Part shown: positions 32,465 through 42,559 of the stretch, in pieces
Layout: each line of letters opens with the position of its first letter
Numbering within the stretch: position 1 is the first letter of the stretch
From: Neurospora tetrasperma FGSC 2508
Taxonomy: Eukaryota; Ascomycota; Sordariomycetes; Sordariales; Sordariaceae
DNA: 64,000 nucleotides
NCBI RefSeq assembly: GCF_000213175.1
Contig: NW_009799100.1
Coordinates: 665,225 to 729,224 of the forward strand
Reading direction: 5' to 3'
The notes under the pieces: model-generated
Seen by the model: the letters and a program-made list of their open reading frames with translations, nothing else
What the model was told of the DNA's origin: nothing
The model's database searches: none
Made by a program: the position numbers and the translations under genes

Positions 32465-33264
32465 TGTAGCTGTTTGCCATTCGTGTGTAAAACACTCTGG
32501 TGAAGAAGACAAGGGAAAAATTCATGGGAAAGTGTCTGGGTCGATCCTGATCTTGTGAAAGAGTGGATGGCTATGTTATTATACATCAGAATCAGGGGTA
32601 GTAAGGTGATCTTAGGAAACACACTGAACAATGCAAAACCAGTGGTACTTGCAAGCAGGTATTGCTGTTGAGTATGTTCTGGATCAGGTGATGTGACGTC
32701 GGCAAGATATTTGTGATAGGGGCGGCCTGCTAACCACAAGAAAAGAACATGATGACTCGGGTGACCAGCGTAGCATCAGACATTGTGTACCAAGGATTAA
32801 GGAATTGGCGAGCGGGCTTCATTGCTTGCGAACATGACTTTTTCCCTGAATTGCAGACGACTTTTGATGAAAACAGTTTGGCTCCCCTGCATGTTAACAT
32901 TTCTTTGACCAATAAGCGCTGCTTTCAGGCATACAAGAGGGTGTGGAGGGCAGGATGCAATGGTGCTCGTGATGGGAACTTTGGGCTCGTGCAAGTGCAA
33001 ATGCCGCGGATTGAAGCCAGACAAGGTGTGATGTGATTCGTGGGTAGGAGAATTAATTTGCAACCATGCAAGTGATGACGAACCGATGTGATGGAAAGGA
33101 AACGACAGAATCGGGAGACAAAAACTGGGGAATGCGGGGGCTGACCCTGTTTGTCTGACTGGTCACCACTCATGCGATCTCACTCAGTCTCGTGACTTTT
33201 TCCAACTGGCGTCAAGACAAGATACCATGAAGGTGGCTTGGTGGTGGCTTGTCACCAACCGTAC
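32465..33264. other. Intergenic, no gene seen
   Basis: No supported gene; upstream region of the 349-aa gene. Confidence 0.4.
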
Positions 33265-33639
33265 TCATTGGCATGAATAAGGAATGTCATCTTCTTTGAA
33301 GCCAATATCAGGATATGTGTACAATAGTTCGAAATGTAAAAGAAAAAGAACGGTGAGAACTTGGATTGTTGACGGTATCGTGAGACACTTGCTGCCCGCC
33401 GATGGGTCACGATGGTGGAGGTCAATAAGGTGTGGTTGAATTAAGCTCAGGATCCCCACTGCCGAGAGCAAACAGTGGACACTGGCCATCCTGTCTTCAG
33501 GGTTGTCCTTGTCTTGACGTCGATCGGAGACGCTCAAATCTGGGCATCGGCATCGGGACAGGAAGAGGACTAGTGGATTCTCCGGCCGTACGGGAAGAGA
33601 CAGACGGGAGAGGGCATCGATGTTGACTATTGAAGCCAT
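33265..33639 (-). CDS. Possible small protein, 124 aa
   Basis: An ATG-started frame encodes MASIVNIDALSRLSLPV..., with one hydrophobic segment (IQVLTVLFLLHFELLY) near the C-terminus that could be membrane-associated. No family is recognised and there is no splice or neighbour support; it may be chance. Confidence 0.2.
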   Translation of the reverse strand: MASIVNIDALSRLSLPVRPENPLVLFLSRCRCPDLSVSDRRQDKDNPEDRMASVHCLLSAVGILSLIQPHLIDLHHRDPSAGSKCLTIPSTIQVLTVLFLLHFELLYTYPDIGFKEDDIPYSCQ

Positions 33640-34115
33640 GCCCTGTAATTATCAGCAATAGCCCTCCCCCTTCAGCGGTTGCGATTTTCTGTGGCTTCAG
33701 CCTCAGCCATGGTCAACGGCCATATCGGGTGTGGTTGCAATTAATGGCTTGGATACGAGAAATGGGCTGGGGATTTATGACGGGTTGTGTTTTGGAAGAA
33801 AGACATCCGTCCATGAGCCCAAAGAACGCTGCCGAGCGAGAGTTGCAAACTCCGCTTGGCAAACGAGGGGAACTTTGTCTGCACTGTTTGTGCCTGACGG
33901 CCCGTGCCAATTGCTAAAGCTGTGGGCCCCCTCCTGACACCTGCCAATAACCCCCACTTGAACAAGGACATGCTGGTCTGGGCATCGCGCTACCAAACAG
34001 CTCGGCGCTGTAAACTGAACATCAAGACTTTCAGTGCAGCTCTTCGTTGAACATTTGACATCATCAAATCACACCGGACCTCCATGAACTGCTCGTACAT
34101 CCCACATCGCTGAAT
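33640..34115. other. Intergenic, no gene seen
   Basis: Upstream flank of the Nif3/YqfO-like gene. Confidence 0.4.
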
Positions 34116-34544
34116 ATGGGCGCCCTTGTCTCTCGTGCTTCTCGTTCCGCTAGATACACTCTCGTCTTCCACGCCGAGCCGCAGTTTGTGGACACGGTCA
34201 AGCAGGCCGTCTTTGCTGCTGGCGCCGGCCGCTATCCCAACTACAGCGAATGCTGCTGGACTGCCACCGGCACCGGCCAATTCCGGCCCGTCGGCGCCGC
34301 CAACCCTCACACCGGCGCGGTCGGCGTCCTGGAAAAGATTGAAGAGCTCAGAGTCGAGATGTTGTGTGATAGCGAGGAGACGGCCAGGAAAGCTGTCGAG
34401 GCTCTCAAAAGGCAAGTTCCATTGATTTAGCCAGTGGGTAGCACTAACAATAACCGCTATCATGGTCATTTGCCAGTGGTCATCAGCTAACAGCAACCCT
34501 ACGAGGAGCCATCGTATGCCGTCTACAAGTCGGAGAATTTCTGA
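34116..34544 (+). CDS. Nif3/YqfO-like small protein (PII-like domain)
   Basis: Two exons, 34116-34415 and 34494-34544, give 116 aa. The sequence matches the stand-alone form of the PII/CutA-like domain that is inserted in bacterial YqfO-type Nif3 proteins: YTLVFHAEPQFVDTVKQAVF, AGAGRYPNYSECCWTATGTG, QFRPVGAANPHTGAVG, LEKIEELRVEML and, after the intron, PYEEPSYAVYKSENF. Both ends of the domain are present. The intron donor is GTTCCA, which is unusual; a GC donor (GCAAGT at 34412) looks better by eye but gives the wrong phase. The GTTCCA choice restores the normal family spacing (LK, two residues, then xPYEEP). The domain's biochemical role in fungi is not established. Confidence 0.78.
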
Positions 34545-34919
34545 TCTTCGTTGTCATTGTCCACAAGGAAGTGATATCGTGTACGATCGGTCCGATAATA
34601 ATAGTTGCCTGTTCTCTGTTTGCAGGCGATGACAATGTCGAATCCTGGGTGAACTCACTGCCAACCCCACCCCAGCCAGGCTGAGCAGGACACTGCCACG
34701 ATGCCAAAACGAGATTGGCGCATCACCGAGCTGACACTCCGTCCCTCCCATCGTCTCCAGACTGTCCCAATGGATCAAATTGCAACTCAATCCTCGACCA
34801 GATCACATCGCAACTGCGCCTTCGACAGGTCGACTCGGTTACCGGAAACGCCAAACTAGCCGCCGCCTCAAAAACCAGGCCATGAGACACCTCGAGGTAG
34901 TCAGAGCTCTCCCCCAACA
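34545..34919. other. Short intergenic region before the HET gene
   Basis: No gene seen; likely contains the HET gene promoter. Confidence 0.4.
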
Positions 34920-36743
34920 ATGCGTCTCATCAATGCCCATACCCTTGAGATCGAGTACTTTACGGGCACAAGCATCCCAAAATATGTCATTCTATCGCAC
35001 ACATGGCTTGCAAAGGAGGCAACTTTCCAGAAATGGACCAACAAATGGACCCGATTGACCCACAAACATCGCCCCGGCTTCCACAAGATTCTCGCAACTT
35101 GCAGGCAGGCTCGCCGGGACGGTCTCGAATATGTGTGGGTGGACACGGTGTGTATCGACAAGTCCAGTTCGGCCGAGCTATCAGAAGCCATCAATTCCAT
35201 GTACACCTGGTACGAAAAGGCCACGATATGCTACGTCTACCTCTCCGATGTTGCTGCGTCTGGTTCAAAGGCCAATGACGATACCTTCGATTCGCTTCGC
35301 AAAAGCAGGTGGTTTACCCGTGGCTGGACCCTGCAAGAGCTCATCGCCCCCGAACATGTCCAGTTCTTCACAAAGGACTGGGAGCTCCTGGGCGCCAAGA
35401 AGGCCCTCGCTGTTCTCATCTCTACCATTACTGGCATTGACGCCGCATGTCTGAAGAAGGAGAAGCGGTTGCGCGACTACAGCATTGCCCAGCGCATGAC
35501 CTGGGCCGCCAAGCGAGAGACAACCCGCGTGGAAGATCTGGCTTACTGCCTGCTTGGCATCTTCGGCATCAACATGCCCTTGCTGTACGGGGAAGGACCA
35601 AAGGCCTTTATGCGACTTCAGGAAGAGATCATCAAGGTGTCCGATGACCACAGCATCCTCGCCTTTGAAACCAACCTCTCCGACAACACCCTCTTTGCCC
35701 ACCATCCCTCCGCCTTCGTCAAAGGAGGCTGCATCCATCCCAACTATGGCCGCCATCTCACACTACCCTTCTCCATGACGAACGCCGGCCTAGCCATGAC
35801 CACCCCGCTTATACAAACCCTTTCACCTTACTGGGTCCTCGCCGTCTTCAATTGTGTTGAAGTTGACATCGAGAACAACATGCAGCGCTCTCAAATCTGC
35901 TTGCCCCTCTTCGGAAAAGACAACCAATTCATGCGCGCCCGTATACCCATCAGCCTGATTAGCCGCAAGATCGATGACCCATACACACTGAACTCCACCG
36001 AGAATCTGGGAGCGGTAGCAGGTGTCCTCGATCTAACGCCTCGCTCCGAAACGAGCTACTATATCTCCTACTTTGGACGTGTCTACTCTGCCTATGGCCG
36101 CGAGATCGATGTAGCCATGAAGGGGTTTCAAGTCTATCCCCAGCCCGATCATGGGTTCATGATCACTTTTCCCCGGGGCATGGCTGGGTACCGACTGCAT
36201 ACCGCATTGCCGAGGCAGGACCTCCGCGACGACATAAGCTTCTTCATCCCTACCTCCCGATACGTCCGCTCCTCCGACTCCTCCCAAAAAGAAGAAGAAA
36301 TGCACATATGCAGCGGGCTAGTTGTGTTCAAAAACGACAGCCTCTCCGACGACGATCCATCCAAATGCGTCGGTGTATACCTCGCTTTCGTAGCTACAAC
36401 CAGTAGCATAGCCAGCGACACGACCACAAGCACCACGACCCTAAAAACTACAACAAGTACTGGGGGAACTCAAGATCTAGGATGGGCATGCAAAGTTTCC
36501 CCGACCCGGGAGTTCTATAACAACCGAACGAATGCCAAACAGGTGCTGGCTATGGCAAACCAGGAGGCCTTGTTGGGTAATTGTCCGCATTATCATCGCT
36601 GTGAGAACACAATCGTGTCGGCGCGGACGAGGTTCCAGACTCCCAAGGGGGAGCCGTGCAAGGATACAGTCATGGTGGAGATTGTGTTTGATGCGGAGGA
36701 GTTGGTGAGGGAGAGGGATGCCGAGGAGAGAGATTTTGAGTAG
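34920..36743 (+). CDS. HET-domain protein (heterokaryon-incompatibility type)
   Basis: Single exon, 607 aa, ATG at 34920 (MRLINAHTLEIEYF). The N-terminal HET domain is clear: YVILSHTW (residues 22-29), GLEYVWVDTVCIDK with SSSAELSEAINSMYTWY (about 68-100), and WFTRGWTLQELIAP (about 128-141). The part after it, with RMTWAAKRETTRVEDLAYC and LLGIFGINMPLLYGEG, is the usual HET continuation; the rest is a beta-rich tail with no named domain and a Thr/Ser-rich stretch near residue 500. HET domains share a TIR-like fold and trigger cell death in non-self recognition in filamentous fungi. No NACHT or repeat domain is attached, so the partner is unknown. Start and stop are intact. Confidence 0.92.
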   Translation: MRLINAHTLEIEYFTGTSIPKYVILSHTWLAKEATFQKWTNKWTRLTHKHRPGFHKILATCRQARRDGLEYVWVDTVCIDKSSSAELSEAINSMYTWYEKATICYVYLSDVAASGSKANDDTFDSLRKSRWFTRGWTLQELIAPEHVQFFTKDWELLGAKKALAVLISTITGIDAACLKKEKRLRDYSIAQRMTWAAKRETTRVEDLAYCLLGIFGINMPLLYGEGPKAFMRLQEEIIKVSDDHSILAFETNLSDNTLFAHHPSAFVKGGCIHPNYGRHLTLPFSMTNAGLAMTTPLIQTLSPYWVLAVFNCVEVDIENNMQRSQICLPLFGKDNQFMRARIPISLISRKIDDPYTLNSTENLGAVAGVLDLTPRSETSYYISYFGRVYSAYGREIDVAMKGFQVYPQPDHGFMITFPRGMAGYRLHTALPRQDLRDDISFFIPTSRYVRSSDSSQKEEEMHICSGLVVFKNDSLSDDDPSKCVGVYLAFVATTSSIASDTTTSTTTLKTTTSTGGTQDLGWACKVSPTREFYNNRTNAKQVLAMANQEALLGNCPHYHRCENTIVSARTRFQTPKGEPCKDTVMVEIVFDAEELVRERDAEERDFE

Positions 36744-37194
36744 TGGTTGACCAGGCTGGCCACAACGTTAATTTCATTCACGTATCTAGCGAAGCCCGGA
36801 GATGACGGTTGCCGATGTGCACCGACTCGTTCTGGCAACAAGTGTGGTGACACAAGCGATACCTGACATGGTTCTGGCTGATAGGCCGACTCGGTGCTGT
36901 ATAATCCGTGTTTTCGACCTCTCAGAGTTCTTTTTACAGTCAATTGACAGCCCATGTCAATTACTCTCGCGGCAACTTGTTGGCATGGCGTCGTGCTCAG
37001 CCACTGCGACTCTTAGAGCCGCATTACGTACAAGCATTGGTGGATTTGACGCAGTTGTACGACCGCTCCCTCCACTAAATGCAGATTTATACAACTGCAG
37101 GAATGAGTCTACGCCTGGGCTTTCTTCGATAGCCTGTAAGTCACCCGCATTAGAAGCTTACTAGTTAATCTCCATTGTCCGTCGAAAATATTGA
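36744..37194. other. Intergenic, no gene seen
   Basis: Downstream flank of the HET gene; no supported coding or repeat feature. Confidence 0.4.
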
Positions 37195-37680
37195 CTAAGA
37201 AGCCATATTTCTCTGTGATCTTCGAGTAACCAGGTTCCAAATGTCCAATCTGTGCGCCAGCTTTATACCTTGCGGCTTAAAACGACCGGCAGATGAGAAG
37301 TAAATACCTAGATTCGGCTTCGGAACTTGGTAAGAATCCCATGGCACCGTGTCCTCAGGCCAGGCACACGCATTGAGACCCATCATGTGATTTGATGTGA
37401 TCGAGTGTTTCCGCGGACTTTCCAGAGTTCGAATAAAGTTAGGGCTGGGAGTTGGGGAGAGAAACCCTACACTAGTTTTATGCGCACCACCCCTTATGTA
37501 TCCTATACGCACTTGGAATCTCACAAGGTCCTCAGGACACTCGATGATAATGCTTCCAATTTTCGGTCTACTTTTTGTGAGGACCTTTATCACAGATGAA
37601 CAGCCAATGAACCAAACTCCAAGCCCCGCATAGCTCTCAGAAGAGGTACTCAAGGTCCAATGAGGAGCAGTGTTCTTCAT
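37195..37680 (-). CDS. Possible hypothetical protein, 161 aa
   Basis: An ATG-started single frame (MKNTAPHWTLSTSS...) with protein-like composition, including IGSIIIECPEDLVRFQVRIGY and GLNACAWPEDTVPWDSYQ. No motif or family is recognised and no paralogue is in the window. It could be a small gene or a lucky frame. Confidence 0.3.
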   Translation of the reverse strand: MKNTAPHWTLSTSSESYAGLGVWFIGCSSVIKVLTKSRPKIGSIIIECPEDLVRFQVRIGYIRGGAHKTSVGFLSPTPSPNFIRTLESPRKHSITSNHMMGLNACAWPEDTVPWDSYQVPKPNLGIYFSSAGRFKPQGIKLAHRLDIWNLVTRRSQRNMAS

Positions 37681-38954
37681 GCGTTATAAAGACAGGACTC
37701 TGCATTATCATGAACCAGCCGCGAAAGATATCCCAACGGTTCTGAGTTTGGGAGCAAGACGCAAGTGAAAGGTCGAGTGTGTATGAAATCGTACAAACTA
37801 AGGTCTTCATTGTTTAGGAGAGATTGTTACCGGTTTCGTTCAAATTTATGGGTGCGTGACTACGTGTATCTACCTCCAGCGAAAAAGGGGGCGGTACACC
37901 CAAGGGTTCGGGTTGGGAAGGAAATATTGGTAATTTTTGGATCATTTTACCATACAGAAATTACCACTCACTGGTAATGGTAAATCGAAACTCAAGTACC
38001 AGATACGTTGATGTTCCCGCCTTGCTAGGTACCTATCTCGTCAGTGTTTATCCCATATGCGGTTCCCTCGACTCTCGTTGAGAGGAATGGTCTAACGGGA
38101 TCAAGTGGCCATAAACAACAGACTCTAGCCGGCGTGCTTGTAGATTATTACGAGGCATGGCACAAATTTGAAATGGCATTTCTTGAACCAAAAGTGGTAC
38201 TATGGAATACTGATATTCGGGCAATGTTCACAACCGGGAGTACTCAATAGGCCTGATTAAAGATCAAATAACGAAATAAGAGACCCATTATCGCTCACGC
38301 TTCAGCTAGTCGTCTTTCCTCTGCTGAAAGAAAGACCGCGGTATCGTATATGGTGGTCTCAAACTTACAAGCAAAACAATAGCATCACCACAGGCGAAAG
38401 CGGTGGCAAGTGCCAAGACAAGACGCATTGTGGTGTTGAGATATCGACATCGGATGAAAAGCCCTTGACGGTACCGTTTGTCCTGTTATCGTCGATTCGT
38501 CCCATCTCACAATAGCAATGAATTGGAAATCCTTATTCAGGTTCCATTTGTAGTCACTGGGCAACAGTTGGTACCCACTCCCTTCAGTTCCACTCAACAT
38601 AGAGTACAGATGAACTATTCAAGATCAGAAAAGGTGGAACAGGAAGGTTGACAATAGGATACTTCTATTGTTCATGATTTCAGTGCGAACGGGGATCCAC
38701 TTGCTAATCGCATAAGATGTTTCCATTTCAAGTCTTTGACTCGTCTCGAAGACTCAACTTTACAATTTCTTCAACAAAGTGCAAACTGCAACAAACTTCA
38801 ACTTTCATCACAACATCACCACCCACATTGACATTTGTACATTGACAAAGAGTCAACCTTTCACCCAACAAGTAGGTCGCTTATCTTTCACGAAATCAAG
38901 AACTCAATTCTAATCAGTACCAGTCTCAAATCGAGATCCAACCAAAACTTCACC
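37681..38954. other. Intergenic region upstream of low-complexity paralogue 2
   Basis: A minus frame at 38385-38600 (starting MLSGTEGSGYQLLPSDYKW) is faintly protein-like but unsupported. No Hsp70-like sequence is found here, unlike upstream of the other two members of the family. Confidence 0.35.
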
Positions 38955-41318
38955 ATGAGCGACAACGACCGTGTGATCGGCAACCCCGTCCAAAAGGCGA
39001 TGGACGCGGTTGTGGAAGCCTGGGAGTCGGCACTCAACAAGATTCGGGAGTGCAAGCAGGAATACCAAGCCCAGTTGGAGGAGCTTGCCGGTCTGGGAGG
39101 CATTCCCACGCCGGCTCAGGCTCTCGGCGTTTTGACGAGCTTCTACGAGAGGGTTAAGGGCCTCAGAAACACGCTCAACCAGCCTGCGCCGCACGAAGCT
39201 CTTTCTCAAGTCGAGGTTGCCCCAGCCAATGCAGCTTGGATGGCTGCCGTCCAAGCTGCCGTCACGCCCGCACCCAGAAAGAGACTGAGGGAGCTGGTCT
39301 TGCCCGAAACCCAAGTCGCCGCCAAATCCGCTCCTGTCAACGCCGAGAGCTCTGAGCAGCAGGGAACCACTGCTGAGCTCGAGGTCGAGTCACCCTCTGC
39401 TTCTTGTGGCTCCCAGGGCGAGGATGTCAACAGCAGAAAGGATAAGGGCAAAGACAAGACCGTTGACACTGCCGCTACTACCACCGCAACCCCGACCAAA
39501 TTGAGCGGCAACAGCAAGTCCGGCTCGGGGTCCATCGTCTCCAAGAAGGACATCAAGGGAAAGGGCAGAGCCAAGTCCAACTCTCCCTCACCCGAACCTT
39601 TCTCTGCCAAAACCCTTCAGAGAATCACCAACACAGTCAGGAAGACTAACAGGCTTCCCCTCATCAAGCCTGTGTCCATGCTCAAATTTGCCCGTGGTCC
39701 TGCTGCTGCTGCTGCTCCATCAGCCCCTGGTCCCAGCCGCCCTGAGCAGCGCGCCGTCACGCCCGAGCCTGAGCCAGAGTCGGATTCTGAATCTGAGTCT
39801 GTGTACTTGTCCGTGTTGCAGTTTCATGACAGCTCCTCTTCCCCTCCTGATGCTTCTTCCACTCCTGGTCCGTCTGCGACTTCCGCTGCCGTCGCTGCTG
39901 CAAGTGTTCCCGGGGTTTCTGCCTCATACCACACGGAGGAGCAGTCAATTGTCAGAACTGACGATGCAACAAGCAATGACGAAGTTGTCGACTTCGACCC
40001 TACCACTACCGCGACTAGAGTTAACAGCAGCCCCAGCGCGAGCGGATCAGAATCCAACAGCGTCACGTCCAACGAGATCCAGGAGACGCATGACAGTGCG
40101 GACATTGAGAAGACGGGAGGAAACAACATCAAGGACGCAAAAGGCAAGAACAGGGCCAGCGACACTCCCACGAAGACAACCACCACTGCCAGCGGATCTG
40201 GAAGGATTTCCTCCAAGAAAGATCTGAAGGGAAAGGGCAAAGCCATTGCCAGATCGCCCTCTCCTGTTGCTTCTTCCATGACAAGCAACAGTTACAAAGT
40301 CACGAAGAGCAAGAAGGACAATAAGGAGAACAAGCCATTCTCCAGGCGTAGTCCACCTGTCACAGGTTCATCGGAGCCTGTGTTGAACGACAAGTTCAAC
40401 AACAACATCAACAACAACAACATCCAAGAGGAGATCATTGTCAAGCTGGACAAAGGAAAGGGAAAGGCAATTGACACTCCCACTCACATCCCTATTTCTA
40501 CCACCACAGAGGATGTCAACAACAAAGACGAAGTCATTGTCACCACTACCAGTGCTTCTACCACAGCGGAAGCCAGCAACAACAACAACAACAACAACAA
40601 ACCCAGCGCCAGCAACAGCGCCAGCACATCCGCCTCCGGCCGCGGCACCAACCCCCCCAAAAAAGACCTAGAGGGCAAAGGCAAAGCAACCACCACTTTG
40701 CCTTCCAGATCCCCCTCTCCCGGCCCTTCCTCACCCAAAACCAAACCTACCACCAAAAGCACCGACAAAGCCAAGATCACCAAAGTGACCAAACAACCTG
40801 CCGCCGCCCGTGAGCGCCAAACAATCAAGCGCTCCCTAGCCAAAAAGGGCCACCACTGGGCCTTCAAACTCGAATCCCACTTTGCTCGATCAGCCGAGGA
40901 CGTCGCCATCAACCAAGACAAGTATTTCATCCTTTGCTGTCCAGCGCCCAATTGCCCGTCGCCCAACTTTGGTGGTAAACATCCTTTTAGAGAAGGAAGG
41001 GCGGTCGCGCACTTTGCTGCTGGTGGTGCTGCCGCCGGTGATGGTGGTGCTGGTGATGCTGCCGCTGCTGCTGGAGATGACACTAGAAATACTTGTTTGA
41101 TGGAGATCGATGGTGAGGAGAATGATGAAAACAGAGACGAAGACGGAGACGTACAAATGACGGAAGCAGAAATCTTTGAGCGGTTCGGAGCCGAGATCGT
41201 GCAGGAGCAAAAGCGGTGGCCTGTCGATGATAAGTGGGCTTTGAAGAATAATCGCGAGTTGTGTATGAAGGTTGGGGAGGCGGGGGAGGAGAGGGAGGGG
41301 ATGTTGAGGGAGTTGTGA
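38955..41318 (+). CDS. Low-complexity protein with C-terminal Cys/His module (paralogue 2)
   Basis: Single exon of 787 aa; the frame opens at a TTG (38835), and ATG 38955 (MSDNDRVIGNPVQK) was chosen. Residues 1-110 are helical and acidic (AWESALNKIRECKQEYQAQL). The long middle is disordered and contains at least six copies of a unit around KKDxKGKGKA followed by SPSPxP, with Asn and Ser/Thr homopolymers. The C-terminal module matches paralogue 1: TIKRSLAKKGHHWAFK, YFILCCPAPNCPSPNFGG, HPFREGRAVAHF and VQEQKRWPVDDKWALKNN. Here CCPAPNC plus the two His could form a CCHH-like zinc site. The intron near the RWPV segment in paralogue 1 is absent, and an Ala/Gly/Asp insert lies just before the last segment. 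Function unknown; nucleic-acid or chromatin binding is a guess from the basic repeats. Confidence 0.82.
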   Translation: MSDNDRVIGNPVQKAMDAVVEAWESALNKIRECKQEYQAQLEELAGLGGIPTPAQALGVLTSFYERVKGLRNTLNQPAPHEALSQVEVAPANAAWMAAVQAAVTPAPRKRLRELVLPETQVAAKSAPVNAESSEQQGTTAELEVESPSASCGSQGEDVNSRKDKGKDKTVDTAATTTATPTKLSGNSKSGSGSIVSKKDIKGKGRAKSNSPSPEPFSAKTLQRITNTVRKTNRLPLIKPVSMLKFARGPAAAAAPSAPGPSRPEQRAVTPEPEPESDSESESVYLSVLQFHDSSSSPPDASSTPGPSATSAAVAAASVPGVSASYHTEEQSIVRTDDATSNDEVVDFDPTTTATRVNSSPSASGSESNSVTSNEIQETHDSADIEKTGGNNIKDAKGKNRASDTPTKTTTTASGSGRISSKKDLKGKGKAIARSPSPVASSMTSNSYKVTKSKKDNKENKPFSRRSPPVTGSSEPVLNDKFNNNINNNNIQEEIIVKLDKGKGKAIDTPTHIPISTTTEDVNNKDEVIVTTTSASTTAEASNNNNNNNKPSASNSASTSASGRGTNPPKKDLEGKGKATTTLPSRSPSPGPSSPKTKPTTKSTDKAKITKVTKQPAAARERQTIKRSLAKKGHHWAFKLESHFARSAEDVAINQDKYFILCCPAPNCPSPNFGGKHPFREGRAVAHFAAGGAAAGDGGAGDAAAAAGDDTRNTCLMEIDGEENDENRDEDGDVQMTEAEIFERFGAEIVQEQKRWPVDDKWALKNNRELCMKVGEAGEEREGMLREL

Positions 41319-42559
41319 ATTGAATGAATTTTGAAGGATGTTTGAGTTATAGCGGTTGTTGAGGATGGATCGCTGAGGTCGAGAGAGAGAGAGGGGTATA
41401 CCTAGATGTTTATGTTCATTCTACCCATATGCAAGATGGATCGTATGGAGTAGGGTGGTTAGTTCAGAGTTCGGAAGAGACTTATTGATTGCTGATTTGG
41501 TATGATTAAGAGGGATACAAAGGAGATGTACCCACTTGCTCGCGAATTATGAAATAGAGTGGATGGCTATGATATTGCTCTGGGTGGGATGTTGGCGCCA
41601 GTTGCGCTACCACTGGTAGATCTATAGGACAGGCAATGATTCAAAGTTCAAGACACATACATGACAATGATGCAAAGAGACGTGCAACAAGTTCCTACCG
41701 TTGAAAATTTGTCGTAACTCTCCGTTCTGTAGCCCCCACATTTCACCCAAAAGCGGAAAGAGTCCTAGAGAATCCACGCTCTTCCACGAAGGAAAAGCTG
41801 TCAGATATCGAGCACACCAGTCTGGGTTTTGCCTTCCTTTGCAACCGGCGGTACATCCCTTACCTCACCTCACCTTGTGCGCTTGCCGCACGACAGTCTC
41901 ATTGTCGTTTTCCTCCTGAGTGCCCTCCATGCAAACAATCTTTCCCTTTTCATTCTTTTGTCACAAGCAAGTGTAAGCCGGGATGTGAACCTCAGTTTTC
42001 CACTCGCTTGATACTCATTCATCGTGGTAATCGATGCTCGTCCATAAGTTCCACCACGACACTCATCATCGTCACCATCATCATCGTAATTCTTTGGCTG
42101 AGTCTAGAGCCTCTCATCTTGGCTTAGAACCGAAATAAATAATTCACGTCACCGTCTCCAGCAACAAAGCTTTGAGATCAGTCACAGAAACAAAGACCTG
42201 ACAACTCGTTCCCCCGTCATAGCTCTCGTAGAACGTGGCCTAAGGTGCCACACCAAACACGGCATCACAAGCTTCAATTCTTGTCCCGGAACGCGGCATT
42301 TCTTCACACATCTGTCACAACATCGTCAAATCGTAAATCTGAAACTTCTTTACATTCCCAAATAAGCAGTACTCTCAACAACTCACTCATCCGCTCTTTC
42401 ATGCCCGACCGAGGCCACACCCGCCGCCTCCCATGCTGACAATGGCATCACACACTCCGGGGGCCGCTTTGCCTGTCCTGCGCCTGCCGCACATAAGGTG
42501 GTTCCCCCCCCCCCCCCCCCCCCTCCTCATCCAAAACTTCTTCGCGAGCACAACCACTC
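41319..42559. other. Intergenic region with a long C tract
   Basis: No gene seen. A run of about 18 C lies near 42507-42523, just past the 3' end of methyltransferase copy 5. Confidence 0.45.
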
